Shown: positions 42,621 to 50,453, numbered from the stretch's first letter. The stretch: 64,000 nucleotides of DNA from Clostridia bacterium (GCA_035561135.1 DATMYA010000071.1:62001-126000); one strand, 5' to 3'. The notes: generated by a model not told the origin, from the letters alone. A program made the numbers and translations.

Positions 42621-42750
42621 AAATGCAACCCCCTAGTTTTGAGTTCTAGATTGGATGGATACGGCTTTCAGCGGGTTGCGGTCGAGTGGCCCAGAATTCA
42701 AGGACTCGCACTTGAGCATGGCACGTTGCTGAACCACGAATGAAAGTTGC

Positions 42751-42827
42751 TGGAGGGGCCGGGCGGATTCGAACCGCCGACCTAGAGTTTAGGAAACTCT
42801 TGCTCTATCCAGCTGAGCTACGGCCCC
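42751..42827 (-). tRNA. tRNA-Arg (anticodon CCU)
   Basis: Read on the minus strand, a 77-nt cloverleaf: acceptor GGGGCCG with CGGCCCC, D-arm AGCTCAGCTGGATAGAGC, anticodon stem AGAGT/ACTCT around the loop TTCCTAA (anticodon CCT), T-arm GGCGGTTCGAATCCGCC, discriminator T and an encoded CCA. It decodes AGG. Solitary, 130 nt upstream of the DUF2383 gene on the same strand. Confidence 0.97.
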
Positions 42828-43042
42828 GATGAGAACAGATTACCATTGGCAGGCCGTGTCGCGAAATCGGCAATGCAGTTTCCAGCGATAACGGCGGTCC
42901 CGGCAGTTATCCTTCCGGGAACATGACTTCGCTACTGTTCTTCAACTAGCACGAGACACAGCGCTTTACCCGTTCACTTCGCCGAAAAGAAGGCGATGAG
43001 TTTTAACGCGAGTGAAATGTGAGCCAGCGGTCGGCTAAAGAG

Positions 43043-44179
43043 TTAAGTCTTCTGAGAACGTCCGCGCCTTGCTTTATCTGCATCCTCGGCGAGGTCGCGC
43101 ATGAGTGCGAAGAACGTCGGCGACTGCCCGATGAAGAGTCCCATCTCGGTCAGGAACGTCACAACGCCCATCGCAGCCCCCTTGGTTGCCGTCGGCCGCA
43201 CTATCGAGCATGCCGGAAGTTTTCGGCTCAGGAAAATGGTCGGCTCAGGCATGATCAAGTTCGTCTGGAATTCCTCTCCTCCAAACGGGGGCGCATTGAG
43301 ATCAGGGAATACAAGCGAAGGATCCTTCGGATCGGTCAACGCAGGTGCGTTGCCTGCTTTATCGCTCCAAGTCTGAAAATGCATAGCCTCGGTCGGACCA
43401 ATACTTAGGACAATTCGCAAAGCCTCCGGGTGGGTCACTCGTTGAGCGAGCTGAGGGTACAGACTGGTCCCGCCCTGCTCAATTGTTCCAAAGTGAAAAC
43501 CCGCAGTGTTAGCGATCGCTTGGATGTGATCCTTCGGAGTTAGGTCGTCATCGGTTCGAGGAATCGCCGGGTGTTGCCCCTCTTTTAGGCTTGGGACAGC
43601 TTGTTCGAAAGCGTCTCCGAAATCAGGGTTCTTGTTTCCGCTACGGTATCGTGTCCACCAGCTTGTGTCCACGCTGAGCTGCATGAGGTTCGTGAGCCGC
43701 CCAATTGTCTGAGCACCAGTCGCTTTGCTGCTCGGCAATGTACGAAACGCGTCAAGGTTAACAGTGTCCGCGCCCTTCGAAGCCAAATACGCATTGATAA
43801 AGACTTCATGGGTGAGTTCATCCTCGGTATTGTCGTGGATGTACTGTGCCATGTCTTCATCCAGAACGGCGAGAGCCTCTGTATATACCGGGTTCCCGCT
43901 TCCGCCGGGAACCTCACTGTCTTGAATCCCCCCGAGTTCGTTGTACTGCTGCCAGAGATCGGTTTCGAGGATTTCGGCTGCCGCCAGGAATCTTAGAATT
44001 GCCGCATCCCCCCGAACGAGCCGACCGCTCTTTTCTTCTGCACCTTCTTGAGCCAAGACAGATGAGCTATTGGCCAGAAGTCCTGCGCCCGCCGCGACCG
44101 CGCCAGCGGCGGCCAGTCCATTCTTCACAAAGGTGCGCCGATTCAGTGAGGTCTTCAAACCGGTCAATAGACTTTTCAT
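43043..44179 (-). CDS. Tat-exported ferritin-like domain protein
   Basis: 378 residues. The N-terminus has a twin-arginine signal (LNRRTFVKNGLAAAGAVAAGAGLL), so it is folded before export. The body is a ferritin-like helical bundle (Ferritin_2 type): AAILRFLAAAEILETDLWQQYNELGG, EDMAQYIHDNTEDELTHEVFINAYLASKG, and later GPTEAMHFQTWSDKAG, which supply the Glu/His ligands expected for a di-metal site. It ends with a hydrophobic stretch and a basic tail. Likely roles are metal storage or oxidoreduction in the periplasm. It is 150 nt upstream of nothing on its strand and is monocistronic. Confidence 0.82.
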   Translation of the reverse strand: MKSLLTGLKTSLNRRTFVKNGLAAAGAVAAGAGLLANSSSVLAQEGAEEKSGRLVRGDAAILRFLAAAEILETDLWQQYNELGGIQDSEVPGGSGNPVYTEALAVLDEDMAQYIHDNTEDELTHEVFINAYLASKGADTVNLDAFRTLPSSKATGAQTIGRLTNLMQLSVDTSWWTRYRSGNKNPDFGDAFEQAVPSLKEGQHPAIPRTDDDLTPKDHIQAIANTAGFHFGTIEQGGTSLYPQLAQRVTHPEALRIVLSIGPTEAMHFQTWSDKAGNAPALTDPKDPSLVFPDLNAPPFGGEEFQTNLIMPEPTIFLSRKLPACSIVRPTATKGAAMGVVTFLTEMGLFIGQSPTFFALMRDLAEDADKARRGRSQKT

Positions 44180-44379
44180 GCAACATTTCCTCTTCTCCGC
44201 GTGAGGAGCTAAATCTCACGCAGAAATTTCGGATGTCGTTGGCATGGAAAAAGTTTCGTTATCGTCCGAGGAGGCACATTAGGGAATCATCCGCCCCTTT
44301 TGTGCTGTCGAGGAGAGAGACGTGTGATCCAGAGACAAGAAGCGGCCTGGCGAGTACAAGGAATTTTCCTGCGCCTTCG

Positions 44380-44892
44380 CTACTCCACATCGATGTCGGG
44401 ATTGCGACGGTCTTGGGGAGTCTTTCGCTTTGCGTCCTGTCCCGTACTGCGCTTCGCGGCCTTGGGTGCTCCGGCACTGAAACCGCCCCTGCGATTGGCG
44501 TCGAAATCCTTTGGAGGCTTCGGTAATTTCGCAAACTCGCCCTGCAACTGCGTACGGTCCTTTAGCACGATCTCGATCTGACTCTTGTAGGCTTTCACGG
44601 TCCCCTGAATTTTGATCTCCTTACCTTCCAGGTAGCGCACGTCGCCAACGTCTCGCATGTCGCTGGGAAACACCACGACGGTGAACGGGCACCCGCGATA
44701 GTCTTCGCAGAAATTGAGGAAGGTAACACCGCTCTCAACGCGGCTAACCTTCAGTACCTTTCCGCGAATGCAGACGGACTCGCCGAGGTGCGCTCCGGCG
44801 TGTTCGAAAGGGAAGCACTCGGCGGCGGCACTCGCGCCAAGGGTAAGCGCGACTGCCATCGCAGCAAGAGAGAGCCGAAATGTTCGTGTCAT
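44380..44892 (-). CDS. Exported OB-fold-like protein of unknown function
   Basis: 170 residues. Signal peptide MTRTFRLSLAAMAVALTLGASAAA, then an OB-fold-like domain (about 25-115) with HLGESVCIRGKVLKVSRVESGVTFLNFCEDYRGCPFTVVVF and LEGKEIKIQGTVKAYKSQIEIVLKD. Four cysteines could form disulfides. The last 45 residues are basic and disordered (KPPKDFDANRRGG, KAAKRSTGQDAKRK). The gene begins in an ATGA overlap with the AhpD-like selenoprotein gene, so the two are translationally coupled and may work together. Confidence 0.75.
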   Translation of the reverse strand: MTRTFRLSLAAMAVALTLGASAAAECFPFEHAGAHLGESVCIRGKVLKVSRVESGVTFLNFCEDYRGCPFTVVVFPSDMRDVGDVRYLEGKEIKIQGTVKAYKSQIEIVLKDRTQLQGEFAKLPKPPKDFDANRRGGFSAGAPKAAKRSTGQDAKRKTPQDRRNPDIDVE

Positions 44893-45413
44893 TTCGTCGG
44901 TTCCATTTGAAGCGCGTTGTTGAACCGGTTGAAGTAGTTGAAAAGGCCTATGACGGCGGCGAGTTCAACGACCTGCCCTTCGTCGTAATGCGCGCAAAGC
45001 TCTGCCCAGAGGCGTTCGTCCACGTTGTTGGAATCGAGCGTCATGCGTTCGGCGAAGCGCAGCGCAATCTTCTCTTCGGGCAGGAAGTCCGATCGAGTCT
45101 CAAAGTCTGCCAGATTCTCCACCTGGTCGTGGGTATAACCGTGGCGCTCTGCCAGAGCGCTATGAGACGCCAGTCAATACTCGCACCCGTTGATTTGGCT
45201 GACGCGTACCGTGACCAGTTCCTTGAGCTTGGTGGCTACCGTGCCCGTATTCATCACGGTGCGGAAATGCGCAATCATGGTGCGTAGGTATTCCGGGCGG
45301 TGCGCCATCGTACGGAACATATTGGGTACGTTGCCGCGTTCCTTTAAGTACTGGTCATAGATATGCTTGGTCTCGCCACCCACGTCTGTGGGCTCGAGGC
45401 GTTTGATTCGCAT
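44889..45413 (-). CDS. AhpD-like / carboxymuconolactone decarboxylase family protein, predicted selenoprotein (CxxU, in-frame TGA)
   Basis: 174 residues if TGA at 45174-45176 is read as selenocysteine. The start is an ATG at 45413 with GGAG 5 nt upstream. The first 79 codons encode the family N-terminus (KHIYDQYLKERGNVPNMFRTMAHRPEYLRTM, ELVTVRVSQINGCEY). The frame then meets TGA and continues without shift as LASHSALAERHGYTHDQVENL and a full C-terminus (EEKIALRFAERMT, VVELAAVIGLFNYFNRFNNAL). In the family this site is CxxCxxxH, so here it reads Cys77-Glu-Tyr-Sec80-Leu-Ala-Ser-His84. Protein-coding character persists after the TGA and the true stop overlaps the next gene (ATGA). A hairpin suited to a bacterial SECIS follows. 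The alternative is a pseudogene with a nonsense change. Automated tools would call two fragments. Confidence 0.8.
45144..45160 (-). promoter_or_regulatory. Candidate bacterial SECIS hairpin
   Basis: On the minus strand, 14-30 nt after the TGA, GCGCTCT-GGC-AGAGCGC forms a 7-bp stem whose loop starts with G at nt 21. Bacterial SECIS elements are stem-loops inside the coding region just after UGA, with the apical loop roughly 16-37 nt downstream and a G at its start. A longer alternative fold pairs TGGCG with CGCCA and CTC with GAG, leaving one bulged U. Confidence 0.65.
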
Positions 45414-45545
45414 AAGAACTCCGCTTTGAAACTACTGCTGATTCTGCCCTTGCAAACGATTGCTGTCGAGTGCGAAGTGGATGAGGAAACAGAGCCATGA
45501 GAATGTCGCTCGGGATCGGGGAACTGCGCTGGATGGGAATTGCAA

Positions 45546-45575
45546 CCAGAGGCTCGCGCGTGGCGAGCCGTCTGG
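45546..45575 (-). terminator. Strong hairpin after the STAS-domain gene
   Basis: CCAGAGGCTCGC pairs with GCGAGCC-G-TCTGG, a 12-bp stem with one bulge and a 5-nt loop, 8 nt after the stop of the STAS gene. There is no T run, so termination is likely but not certain. The rest of the gap to 45413 shows nothing else. Confidence 0.5.
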
Positions 45576-45582
45576 CCAGAAT

Positions 45583-45930
45583 CTATTTAGCGAACGAGTT
45601 GATCGCAACCGCTTCGTCGTCCTTGATATCGAAGACGGTATAGAGCTTCGTGATCTGCAGGAGATCGTGAACCTTCTTCGTGAGGTTGAGCAACTTGAGT
45701 TCGCCGCCCTGGTTACGCACGCTGGTAAAAGCGCTGACCAGTTCGCCAATGCCGGAGCTGTCGATATAGGTGACGTCGCCAAGGTTCAGAAGAATCTTCT
45801 TCGTACCATGGCCAACCACGTCACGGATGGTGTCGCGTAGGACCACGCTACCCTCGCCGAGGGTAATGCGCCCGCTCAGGTCCACGATTGTGACACCGTC
45901 AATCTGCCGTGTGCTTGCTTTCATTGTCAC
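45583..45930 (-). CDS. Anti-anti-sigma factor (STAS domain, RsbV/SpoIIAA-like)
   Basis: 115 residues, GTG start at 45930 with GGAGG 7 nt upstream (an ATG follows at 45924). It is a single STAS domain: TRQIDGVTIVDLSGRITLGEGS, the phosphorylation site YIDSSGIGELV (Ser58/Ser59), and GELKLLNLTKKVHDLLQITKL. In partner-switching systems the unphosphorylated form binds the anti-sigma kinase and frees its target. The kinase gene is directly upstream and overlaps its start, which fits this scheme. No sigma factor or PP2C phosphatase is in the window. Confidence 0.92.
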   Translation of the reverse strand: MTMKASTRQIDGVTIVDLSGRITLGEGSVVLRDTIRDVVGHGTKKILLNLGDVTYIDSSGIGELVSAFTSVRNQGGELKLLNLTKKVHDLLQITKLYTVFDIKDDEAVAINSFAK

Positions 45931-46373
45931 TGAGAAGCCTCCTTGCCATCGCTGTCCGCTCCGCGGACGTGCTTAATAAGTGTTACTTCCGTTCCGGGCT
46001 CCATGTTCCGGAAGCGCACCTCGTCCATGAATGCCCGAATGAGAAAGATACCGCGTCCTGACTGCTTGAGCAGGTTCTCCGGCGCGAGCGGATCGGGGAT
46101 GTCCAAAGCATCGAGCCCCTGGCCCTCGTCGCGGACAGAGATGGTCAGCGCCTGCGCACTGGTTTCAAAGACCACAGTGACACGCTTTTTCGGATCATAG
46201 GCATTGCCGTGCAGGACAGCATTGACTGCCGCTTCCCGCACTGCCATCGCGATTCGCTGTACTTCTTCTTCGTCGAATCCCGCTTTGACTCCGAAGTTCT
46301 GTGCCATCTCCTCCGCCTTGTTCACGCTTTCCAAGGTGGAGTCGAGCGTGTATGAGACCCTGGTTGCATTCAT
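45927..46373 (-). CDS. Serine kinase / anti-sigma factor (RsbW-like)
   Basis: 148 residues from the ATG at 46373. A stand-alone HATPase domain of the GHKL type: VQRIAMAVREAAVNAVLHGN (N box), ISVRDEGQGLDALDIPDP (G1) and LLKQSGRGIFLIRAFMDEVRF (G2). It should phosphorylate the STAS protein encoded by the overlapping downstream gene and otherwise hold a sigma factor or another partner inactive. The target is not in the window. Confidence 0.9.
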   Translation of the reverse strand: MNATRVSYTLDSTLESVNKAEEMAQNFGVKAGFDEEEVQRIAMAVREAAVNAVLHGNAYDPKKRVTVVFETSAQALTISVRDEGQGLDALDIPDPLAPENLLKQSGRGIFLIRAFMDEVRFRNMEPGTEVTLIKHVRGADSDGKEASQ

Positions 46374-46737
46374 CGTTTGGTTGGGTCGCCTGCACTTATG
46401 ACCGTTATAGCGCACGCGACACCGTGTCCTTCCGGGAATCCGGTAGTTTGCCCTTACGAGTGTGCAGATGTCAATGTGATCTCCTCGCTGCACTCTTAGA
46501 CAACGCGGGAGGCGCTACAGTTCCCACAATCTCGAATTGCCGACTTCAATCAGCTTAGCCTAAGTTGCCTCATCCCGTCCTGCAGAACCATTTGCACGAT
46601 ACTAAGTCCAGCAACTGTGAGCCCCAGGAAGGCAAACACTTCGCAATCTTTGATTTTGGGCGGTTCTGGTCTGGATTCTGGCGGGCCGTAGCATTATTCT
46701 CGGGGCTGTTCATCCAAGAAGCTGTATTCTCAATGTG
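46374..46737. other. Divergent intergenic region
   Basis: 364 nt between the rsbW-like gene (-) and the MgtE-N/CBS gene (+). It must hold both promoters. No convincing -10/-35 pair, repeat or small gene is recognised in it. Confidence 0.4.
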
Positions 46738-47982
46738 ATGCCTACGCTTGCACTGTCCGATCTGCTTGGGTTGCCGGTTTACGATTCCGCCGGCGGCAAG
46801 GCCGGACGTGTGCGCGAAGTCGCCCTCGTGCCGCAGGAGGATCAAAATCATGTCTCCGCCTTTGTCGTGAGGACGTTGGATGGCGATCGCCTGCTCTCGA
46901 CCAGCACCGTTAAGAGCTTAAACGGAGGAATCCGCAGCACGAACTCGCCAGAGAATTGGGCTCCCTACGGTAGTTCTGAAGGCATGTTGCTGCTGGAGCG
47001 CGACCTGCTCGATCAGCAGATTATCGATGTGCACGGACGCAAGGTGGTTCGTGTCAACGACGTAGATCTTCTGGCAGACACCGGCGCTTACGGCAGCATA
47101 CTGCTGAGAATTGGCGCCGTTGACGTTGGCGCGCGTGGCGCCGTTCGTCGACTGCTCAAGAACGTGGTTCCTAATGCGGCACTGCGGCCGCTCCTGGCAA
47201 AAATCCCGCCGAAGATGATTCCGTGGGAGTTTGTCAACCTGATCGAGACGGACCCCGCACGCCGCGTGCGTCTGAAGATTTCGTCCGACCGTATCTCGAA
47301 GCTGCATCCAGCCGACATTGCCGACATCATCGAGGAACTGGCGCCAGCCGAGCGCGATGCCGTTTTCCAGGGGCTTGATGAAGAGACGGCTGCACACGCT
47401 TTGGAAGAAATCGATCCGAAGCTGCAGATCTCCCTCGTCAGTTCGCTCGACAACGACCGTGCGGCGGATATTGTCGAGGAGATGGACCCCGATGCCGCCG
47501 CTGACCTCCTTGGCGATCTGCCGCGCGAGCAATCAGAACAGATACTGGAAGAGATGCAACCCGAGGAGCGCGAGGAAGTCGAAGAGCTGCTCGAGTTCGA
47601 GGAAGACACCGCCGCGGGTCGCATGACGACCGACTACATGGCGCTGAGTCCTCATGCTCGCGTCAGCGATGCCGTCGAGATGATGCGCAATTTCGAGGGC
47701 GGACTGGAAAGCATGAGCACGGTTTTCCTGGTCGGCGATGCCGAAAAGCTTGTGGGCGCGGTCCCGCTCGCCAAACTGGTGCTCGCTGCGCCGGACACGC
47801 GACTGGCCGAGCTCGCGGCCGAGCCACTGATTTCCTGCTCGCCGGAAGCGGATGAAAAGGAAGTCGCCGAAATTTTCGACAAATACAACCTCCTCACTCT
47901 GCCTGTTGTGGACGAGACCGGTGCGCTCACTGGCGTGATCACTGCGGATGACGTCATCAGCATATTGCGTTCGAAGCTATAG
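46738..47982 (+). CDS. MgtE-N plus CBS-pair protein without membrane domain
   Basis: 414 residues from the ATG at 46738 (GTG at 46735 also in frame). Three soluble parts: a PRC-barrel-like N-terminus (about 1-75; LSDLLGLPVYDSAGGKAGRVREVALV) with a related second block (75-140), an MgtE N-terminal helical superhelix (about 175-290) with the acidic repeats HPADIADIIEELAPAERDAVF, AADIVEEMDPDAAADLLGDL and EQILEEMQPEEREEVEELL, and a CBS pair (295-414). In MgtE these domains bind Mg2+ and gate the channel, but here the transmembrane domain is absent. The next gene, 120 nt on, is an Nramp-like transporter, so this protein may be its Mg-sensing regulatory partner. Confidence 0.87.
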   Translation: MPTLALSDLLGLPVYDSAGGKAGRVREVALVPQEDQNHVSAFVVRTLDGDRLLSTSTVKSLNGGIRSTNSPENWAPYGSSEGMLLLERDLLDQQIIDVHGRKVVRVNDVDLLADTGAYGSILLRIGAVDVGARGAVRRLLKNVVPNAALRPLLAKIPPKMIPWEFVNLIETDPARRVRLKISSDRISKLHPADIADIIEELAPAERDAVFQGLDEETAAHALEEIDPKLQISLVSSLDNDRAADIVEEMDPDAAADLLGDLPREQSEQILEEMQPEEREEVEELLEFEEDTAAGRMTTDYMALSPHARVSDAVEMMRNFEGGLESMSTVFLVGDAEKLVGAVPLAKLVLAAPDTRLAELAAEPLISCSPEADEKEVAEIFDKYNLLTLPVVDETGALTGVITADDVISILRSKL

Positions 47983-47997
47983 TTCCTCTTTTTTAGC

Positions 47998-48041
47998 GGA
48001 ATCTCGCGTCATATCTCCCTGTCGGGGGTTGGCGAGATTCC
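47998..48041 (+). other. Stem-loop between the MgtE-N/CBS and Nramp-like genes
   Basis: GGAATCTCGC and GCGAGATTCC form a perfect 10-bp stem around 24 nt that can fold further (CTCCC with GGGGG). No T run follows on the plus strand, so it is not a simple terminator. It could be a processing site or attenuator that sets the ratio of the two products. Confidence 0.5.
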
Positions 48042-48102
48042 CATCGGCATTTATTCTGTAATTTCTGCGATACGAATCCTTCTGAAAAGTTGATTGGCAA
48101 CA

Positions 48103-49344
48103 ATGAAGAAACTGGCGCTGTGGAAGATCAGGCTTGTGATGTTCCTCGCTGTGGTGGGGCCAGGCTTCATTACCGCGAATGTCGACAATGACGCTGGCGG
48201 GATCTACACCTATTCGTTCGCCGGAGCGCGATTCGGATACACCCTCTTGTGGACCGTGATTCCGATGACGATTTCGCTGATCGTCATTCAGGAGATCGCC
48301 GCCAGGATGGGCGCCGTCACCGGCAAGGGCCTCAGCGATCTGATTCGCGAGGAATACGGCATCCGCATCACGTTCCTGATGATGGCCGCGCTGGTGGTGA
48401 CGAACTTCTTCAATGTCATCGCCGAATTCGCCGGAGTCGCCACAAGTCTCGAACTATTCAATATAAGCAAATACGTCAGCGTACCCATTGCGGCGGCGGT
48501 TGTGTGGGTGATGATCGTCAAGGGCGACTACAAGTTCGTCGAAAAGATATTCCTTGGCGCGTCTCTCTTCTACGTTGCCTACATCGTTGCCGGCTTCCTA
48601 GCGAAACCCTATTGGCCGGATGCCCTGATGGGCTTCGTCAAGCCGCCGACGATAGCCATGATGAAGAACAACGACTACATGTACCTCGTGGTCGGTATCA
48701 TTGGAGCGACGATTGCGCCCTGGATGCAGTTCTATCTTCAGGCCTCGGTCGTGGAGAAGGGAGTGACGGCAAAGCAGTACGGAGCGTCGCGTATTGACGT
48801 GATCGTCGGCGCGATTTTCGCACCTATCGTGGCGGGCTTCATCATCATCGCCTGTTCCGCGACGCTGCATAGCCACGGTCACTACAACATTCGAGACGCC
48901 GCCGATGCCGCGCAGGCGCTCGGTCCCCTTGCCGGTCAGTACGCTTCGATCTTATTCGCTGCTGGGTTATTCAATGCGTCGCTCTTTGCGGCGTCCATTC
49001 TGCCGCTTTCGACGTCGTATACGGTATGTGAAGGTCTTGGCTTTGAGTCGGGGCTGGACAAGAAGTTCGGCGAAGCACCGGTATTCTACTGGCTCTATAC
49101 CCTGCTGATAGTCGCCGGGGCGGGCGTCATCCTGATACCCGGGTTCCCGCTGTTGAAGATCACGATCCTTTCGCAGGTGCTCAACGGCATCCTGCTGCCG
49201 TTTGTGCTTGTGTATATGCTTCTCCTGGTTAACAAGGCAGAACTGATGGGACGACACGTGAACTCGCGGCTTTACAACGTTATCGCCTGGTTCACGGCCG
49301 GAGCCATGATCGTGCTTACCGTGATTATGCTCAGAGGGTTCTAG
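48103..49344 (+). CDS. Nramp-family divalent metal transporter with non-canonical metal site
   Basis: 413 residues from the ATG at 48103, about 11 transmembrane helices. Helix 1 reads GPGFITANVDNDAGG (residues 19-33) in place of the classic DPGN motif, and helix 6 reads GATIAPWMQFYLQAS with Ala205 where canonical Nramps have the metal-binding Met of MPHN. Loss of that soft Met ligand is a mark of Nramp-related Mg2+ transporters, so Mg2+ (or Mg2+/Mn2+) uptake is plausible. The upstream MgtE-N/CBS protein supports this. Transport direction and metal are not proven. Confidence 0.87.
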   Translation: MKKLALWKIRLVMFLAVVGPGFITANVDNDAGGIYTYSFAGARFGYTLLWTVIPMTISLIVIQEIAARMGAVTGKGLSDLIREEYGIRITFLMMAALVVTNFFNVIAEFAGVATSLELFNISKYVSVPIAAAVVWVMIVKGDYKFVEKIFLGASLFYVAYIVAGFLAKPYWPDALMGFVKPPTIAMMKNNDYMYLVVGIIGATIAPWMQFYLQASVVEKGVTAKQYGASRIDVIVGAIFAPIVAGFIIIACSATLHSHGHYNIRDAADAAQALGPLAGQYASILFAAGLFNASLFAASILPLSTSYTVCEGLGFESGLDKKFGEAPVFYWLYTLLIVAGAGVILIPGFPLLKITILSQVLNGILLPFVLVYMLLLVNKAELMGRHVNSRLYNVIAWFTAGAMIVLTVIMLRGF

Positions 49345-49367
49345 CAGGCTATTGGAGTACTCAAATT

Positions 49368-49446
49368 GTTTCATCCTGAGTCGCGCCGCTTCCGCATGAC
49401 CGAAGGATTTGCTTTGCGTCGAATAGCATATCCTTCGCTGCGCTTG
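49368..49446. repeat. Dispersed palindromic repeat (TCATCCTGAG / ATCCTTCGCTGCGCT type)
   Basis: TTTCATCCTGAG then CGAAGGATTTGCTTTGCG, followed by ATCCTTCGCTGCGCT (49430-49444). The blocks CGAAGGAT and ATCCTTCG are inverted copies of one another. A related element stands at 51791-51812. This type of short intergenic repeat is frequent in acidobacterial genomes. Confidence 0.6.
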
Positions 49447-49490
49447 GGCAGCTTCCAGCTTTTCATTGCCTACAGAGAAGCGCCATGCTG

Positions 49491-49883
49491 TTAGAGCAGC
49501 TTGCCGGAAGCGATGTCTGCAACTAAGCCTTTGTCTGCTTCGAGGAAGTCGTAGTGCGGCAAAGCTTCGCGCTTCACCCATCGGATGTCGCGGAAGATGC
49601 GGTTGTCGAGTTCGCCTTCGAAAGTCTCGACAAGGTAGAAACGCAGATCGATAGCTGCGCCGTTCTTGTAATTGTGCTGAATGCGCGCGACCTCTGTGCC
49701 GACCGTGGGCGTGATTCCGAGCTCCTCTTCCAGTTCGCGTACCAGGGCCGCGACTGATTCTTCACCCTGTTCGATCTTGCCGCCGGGGAACTCCCATTGC
49801 AGCGCCATGGGCTGATACTTCGTGCGCTGGCAGATCAGAATCTCATCCTCTCGAACGATCAACGCCGCCACCACCTGTTTCAT
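49491..49883 (-). CDS. Nudix hydrolase (MutT-like, probable 8-oxo-dGTP diphosphatase)
   Basis: 130 residues. The Nudix box is complete: GGKIEQGEES, then ALVRELEEELGI, with the REXXEE core that binds Mg. The N-terminus VVAALIVREDEILICQR and the segment MALQWEFPGGK resemble MutT/NudG enzymes that clean oxidised or modified nucleoside triphosphates. The C-terminus (RWVKREALPHYDFLEADK) also fits. Exact substrate not assignable. It is monocistronic. Confidence 0.88.
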   Translation of the reverse strand: MKQVVAALIVREDEILICQRTKYQPMALQWEFPGGKIEQGEESVAALVRELEEELGITPTVGTEVARIQHNYKNGAAIDLRFYLVETFEGELDNRIFRDIRWVKREALPHYDFLEADKGLVADIASGKLL

Positions 49884-49970
49884 CTTCCTGATCTTTCTTG
49901 AACGGATACTCCAGAGCTACCATCTTAGGACGAGCGAGATCCGTTTGGCGACATCCAATATCATGCGCAA

Positions 49971-50453
49971 TCACGAAATGCGTTCGAGATAGCTTCCGAC
50001 CAGGCGGGCCGCGTGTTCACAGAGCTGGCGATCGTCGTCGCCAAATGCCGCAGGGACGTGACTGTCGATGTCGAGTTCTCCTACCACTTCGCCGCGAACG
50101 TAAATTGGCACAACGATTTCCGATTTCGTCTCGATCGAGCAGGACAGATATCGCGGATCGGAATGGACGTCGTCCACCACAACCGTTTCGCCGGACGAAG
50201 CGGCGGCACCGCAGATGCCCTGGTTCAGCGGAATGCGTTTATGAGGAGTTTCCGCGCCAACATACGGCCCAAGCACAAGCACGGGATCCACGCCGGGAAG
50301 ACTGCTCTTCTCGATCATGTAGAAGCCGACCCAGTGGTAGTTGGGAAGATATTGTTGCAGGCGTCCCACGATCAACGACATGAGATCTTGAACGGTAGGG
50401 GCGCCCTCAAGCGCCTGGTCGAGTTCGCGGGCAATTTCCTGTGTGTTGCGCAT
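49971..50453 (-). CDS. GAF-domain protein, probable free methionine-(R)-sulfoxide reductase
   Basis: 160 residues, a single GAF domain. It follows the fRMsr (MsrC) pattern: NYHWVGFYMIE, PLNQGICGAAASSGETVVVDDVHSDPRYLSCSIETKSEIVVP, and VVGELDIDSHVPAAF. Two of the three fRMsr cysteines are present (ICG and LSC); the third, upstream of the IP motif, is replaced (ETPHKRIP). Since the catalytic LSC-type Cys is kept, activity on free Met-R-sulfoxide is plausible with a different recycling disulfide. Other GAF roles cannot be excluded. Confidence 0.78.
   Translation of the reverse strand: MRNTQEIARELDQALEGAPTVQDLMSLIVGRLQQYLPNYHWVGFYMIEKSSLPGVDPVLVLGPYVGAETPHKRIPLNQGICGAAASSGETVVVDDVHSDPRYLSCSIETKSEIVVPIYVRGEVVGELDIDSHVPAAFGDDDRQLCEHAARLVGSYLERIS

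Noticed and set aside
44380-44892. Selenium-related function for the coupled OB-fold-like exported protein
   Set aside because: Nothing in its sequence points to selenium metabolism; coupling alone does not show it.
45174-45413. Two separate short genes (45174-45413 and 44889-45122) in place of one AhpD-like gene
   Set aside because: They are halves of one domain in the same frame, joined by a single TGA at the second Cys of CxxC. The second half has no Shine-Dalgarno of its own and the total length fits the family.
47998-48041. M-box or Mn (yybP-ykoY) riboswitch before the Nramp-like gene
   Set aside because: The gap is short (120 nt) and shows one stem-loop but not the conserved bases of either class.
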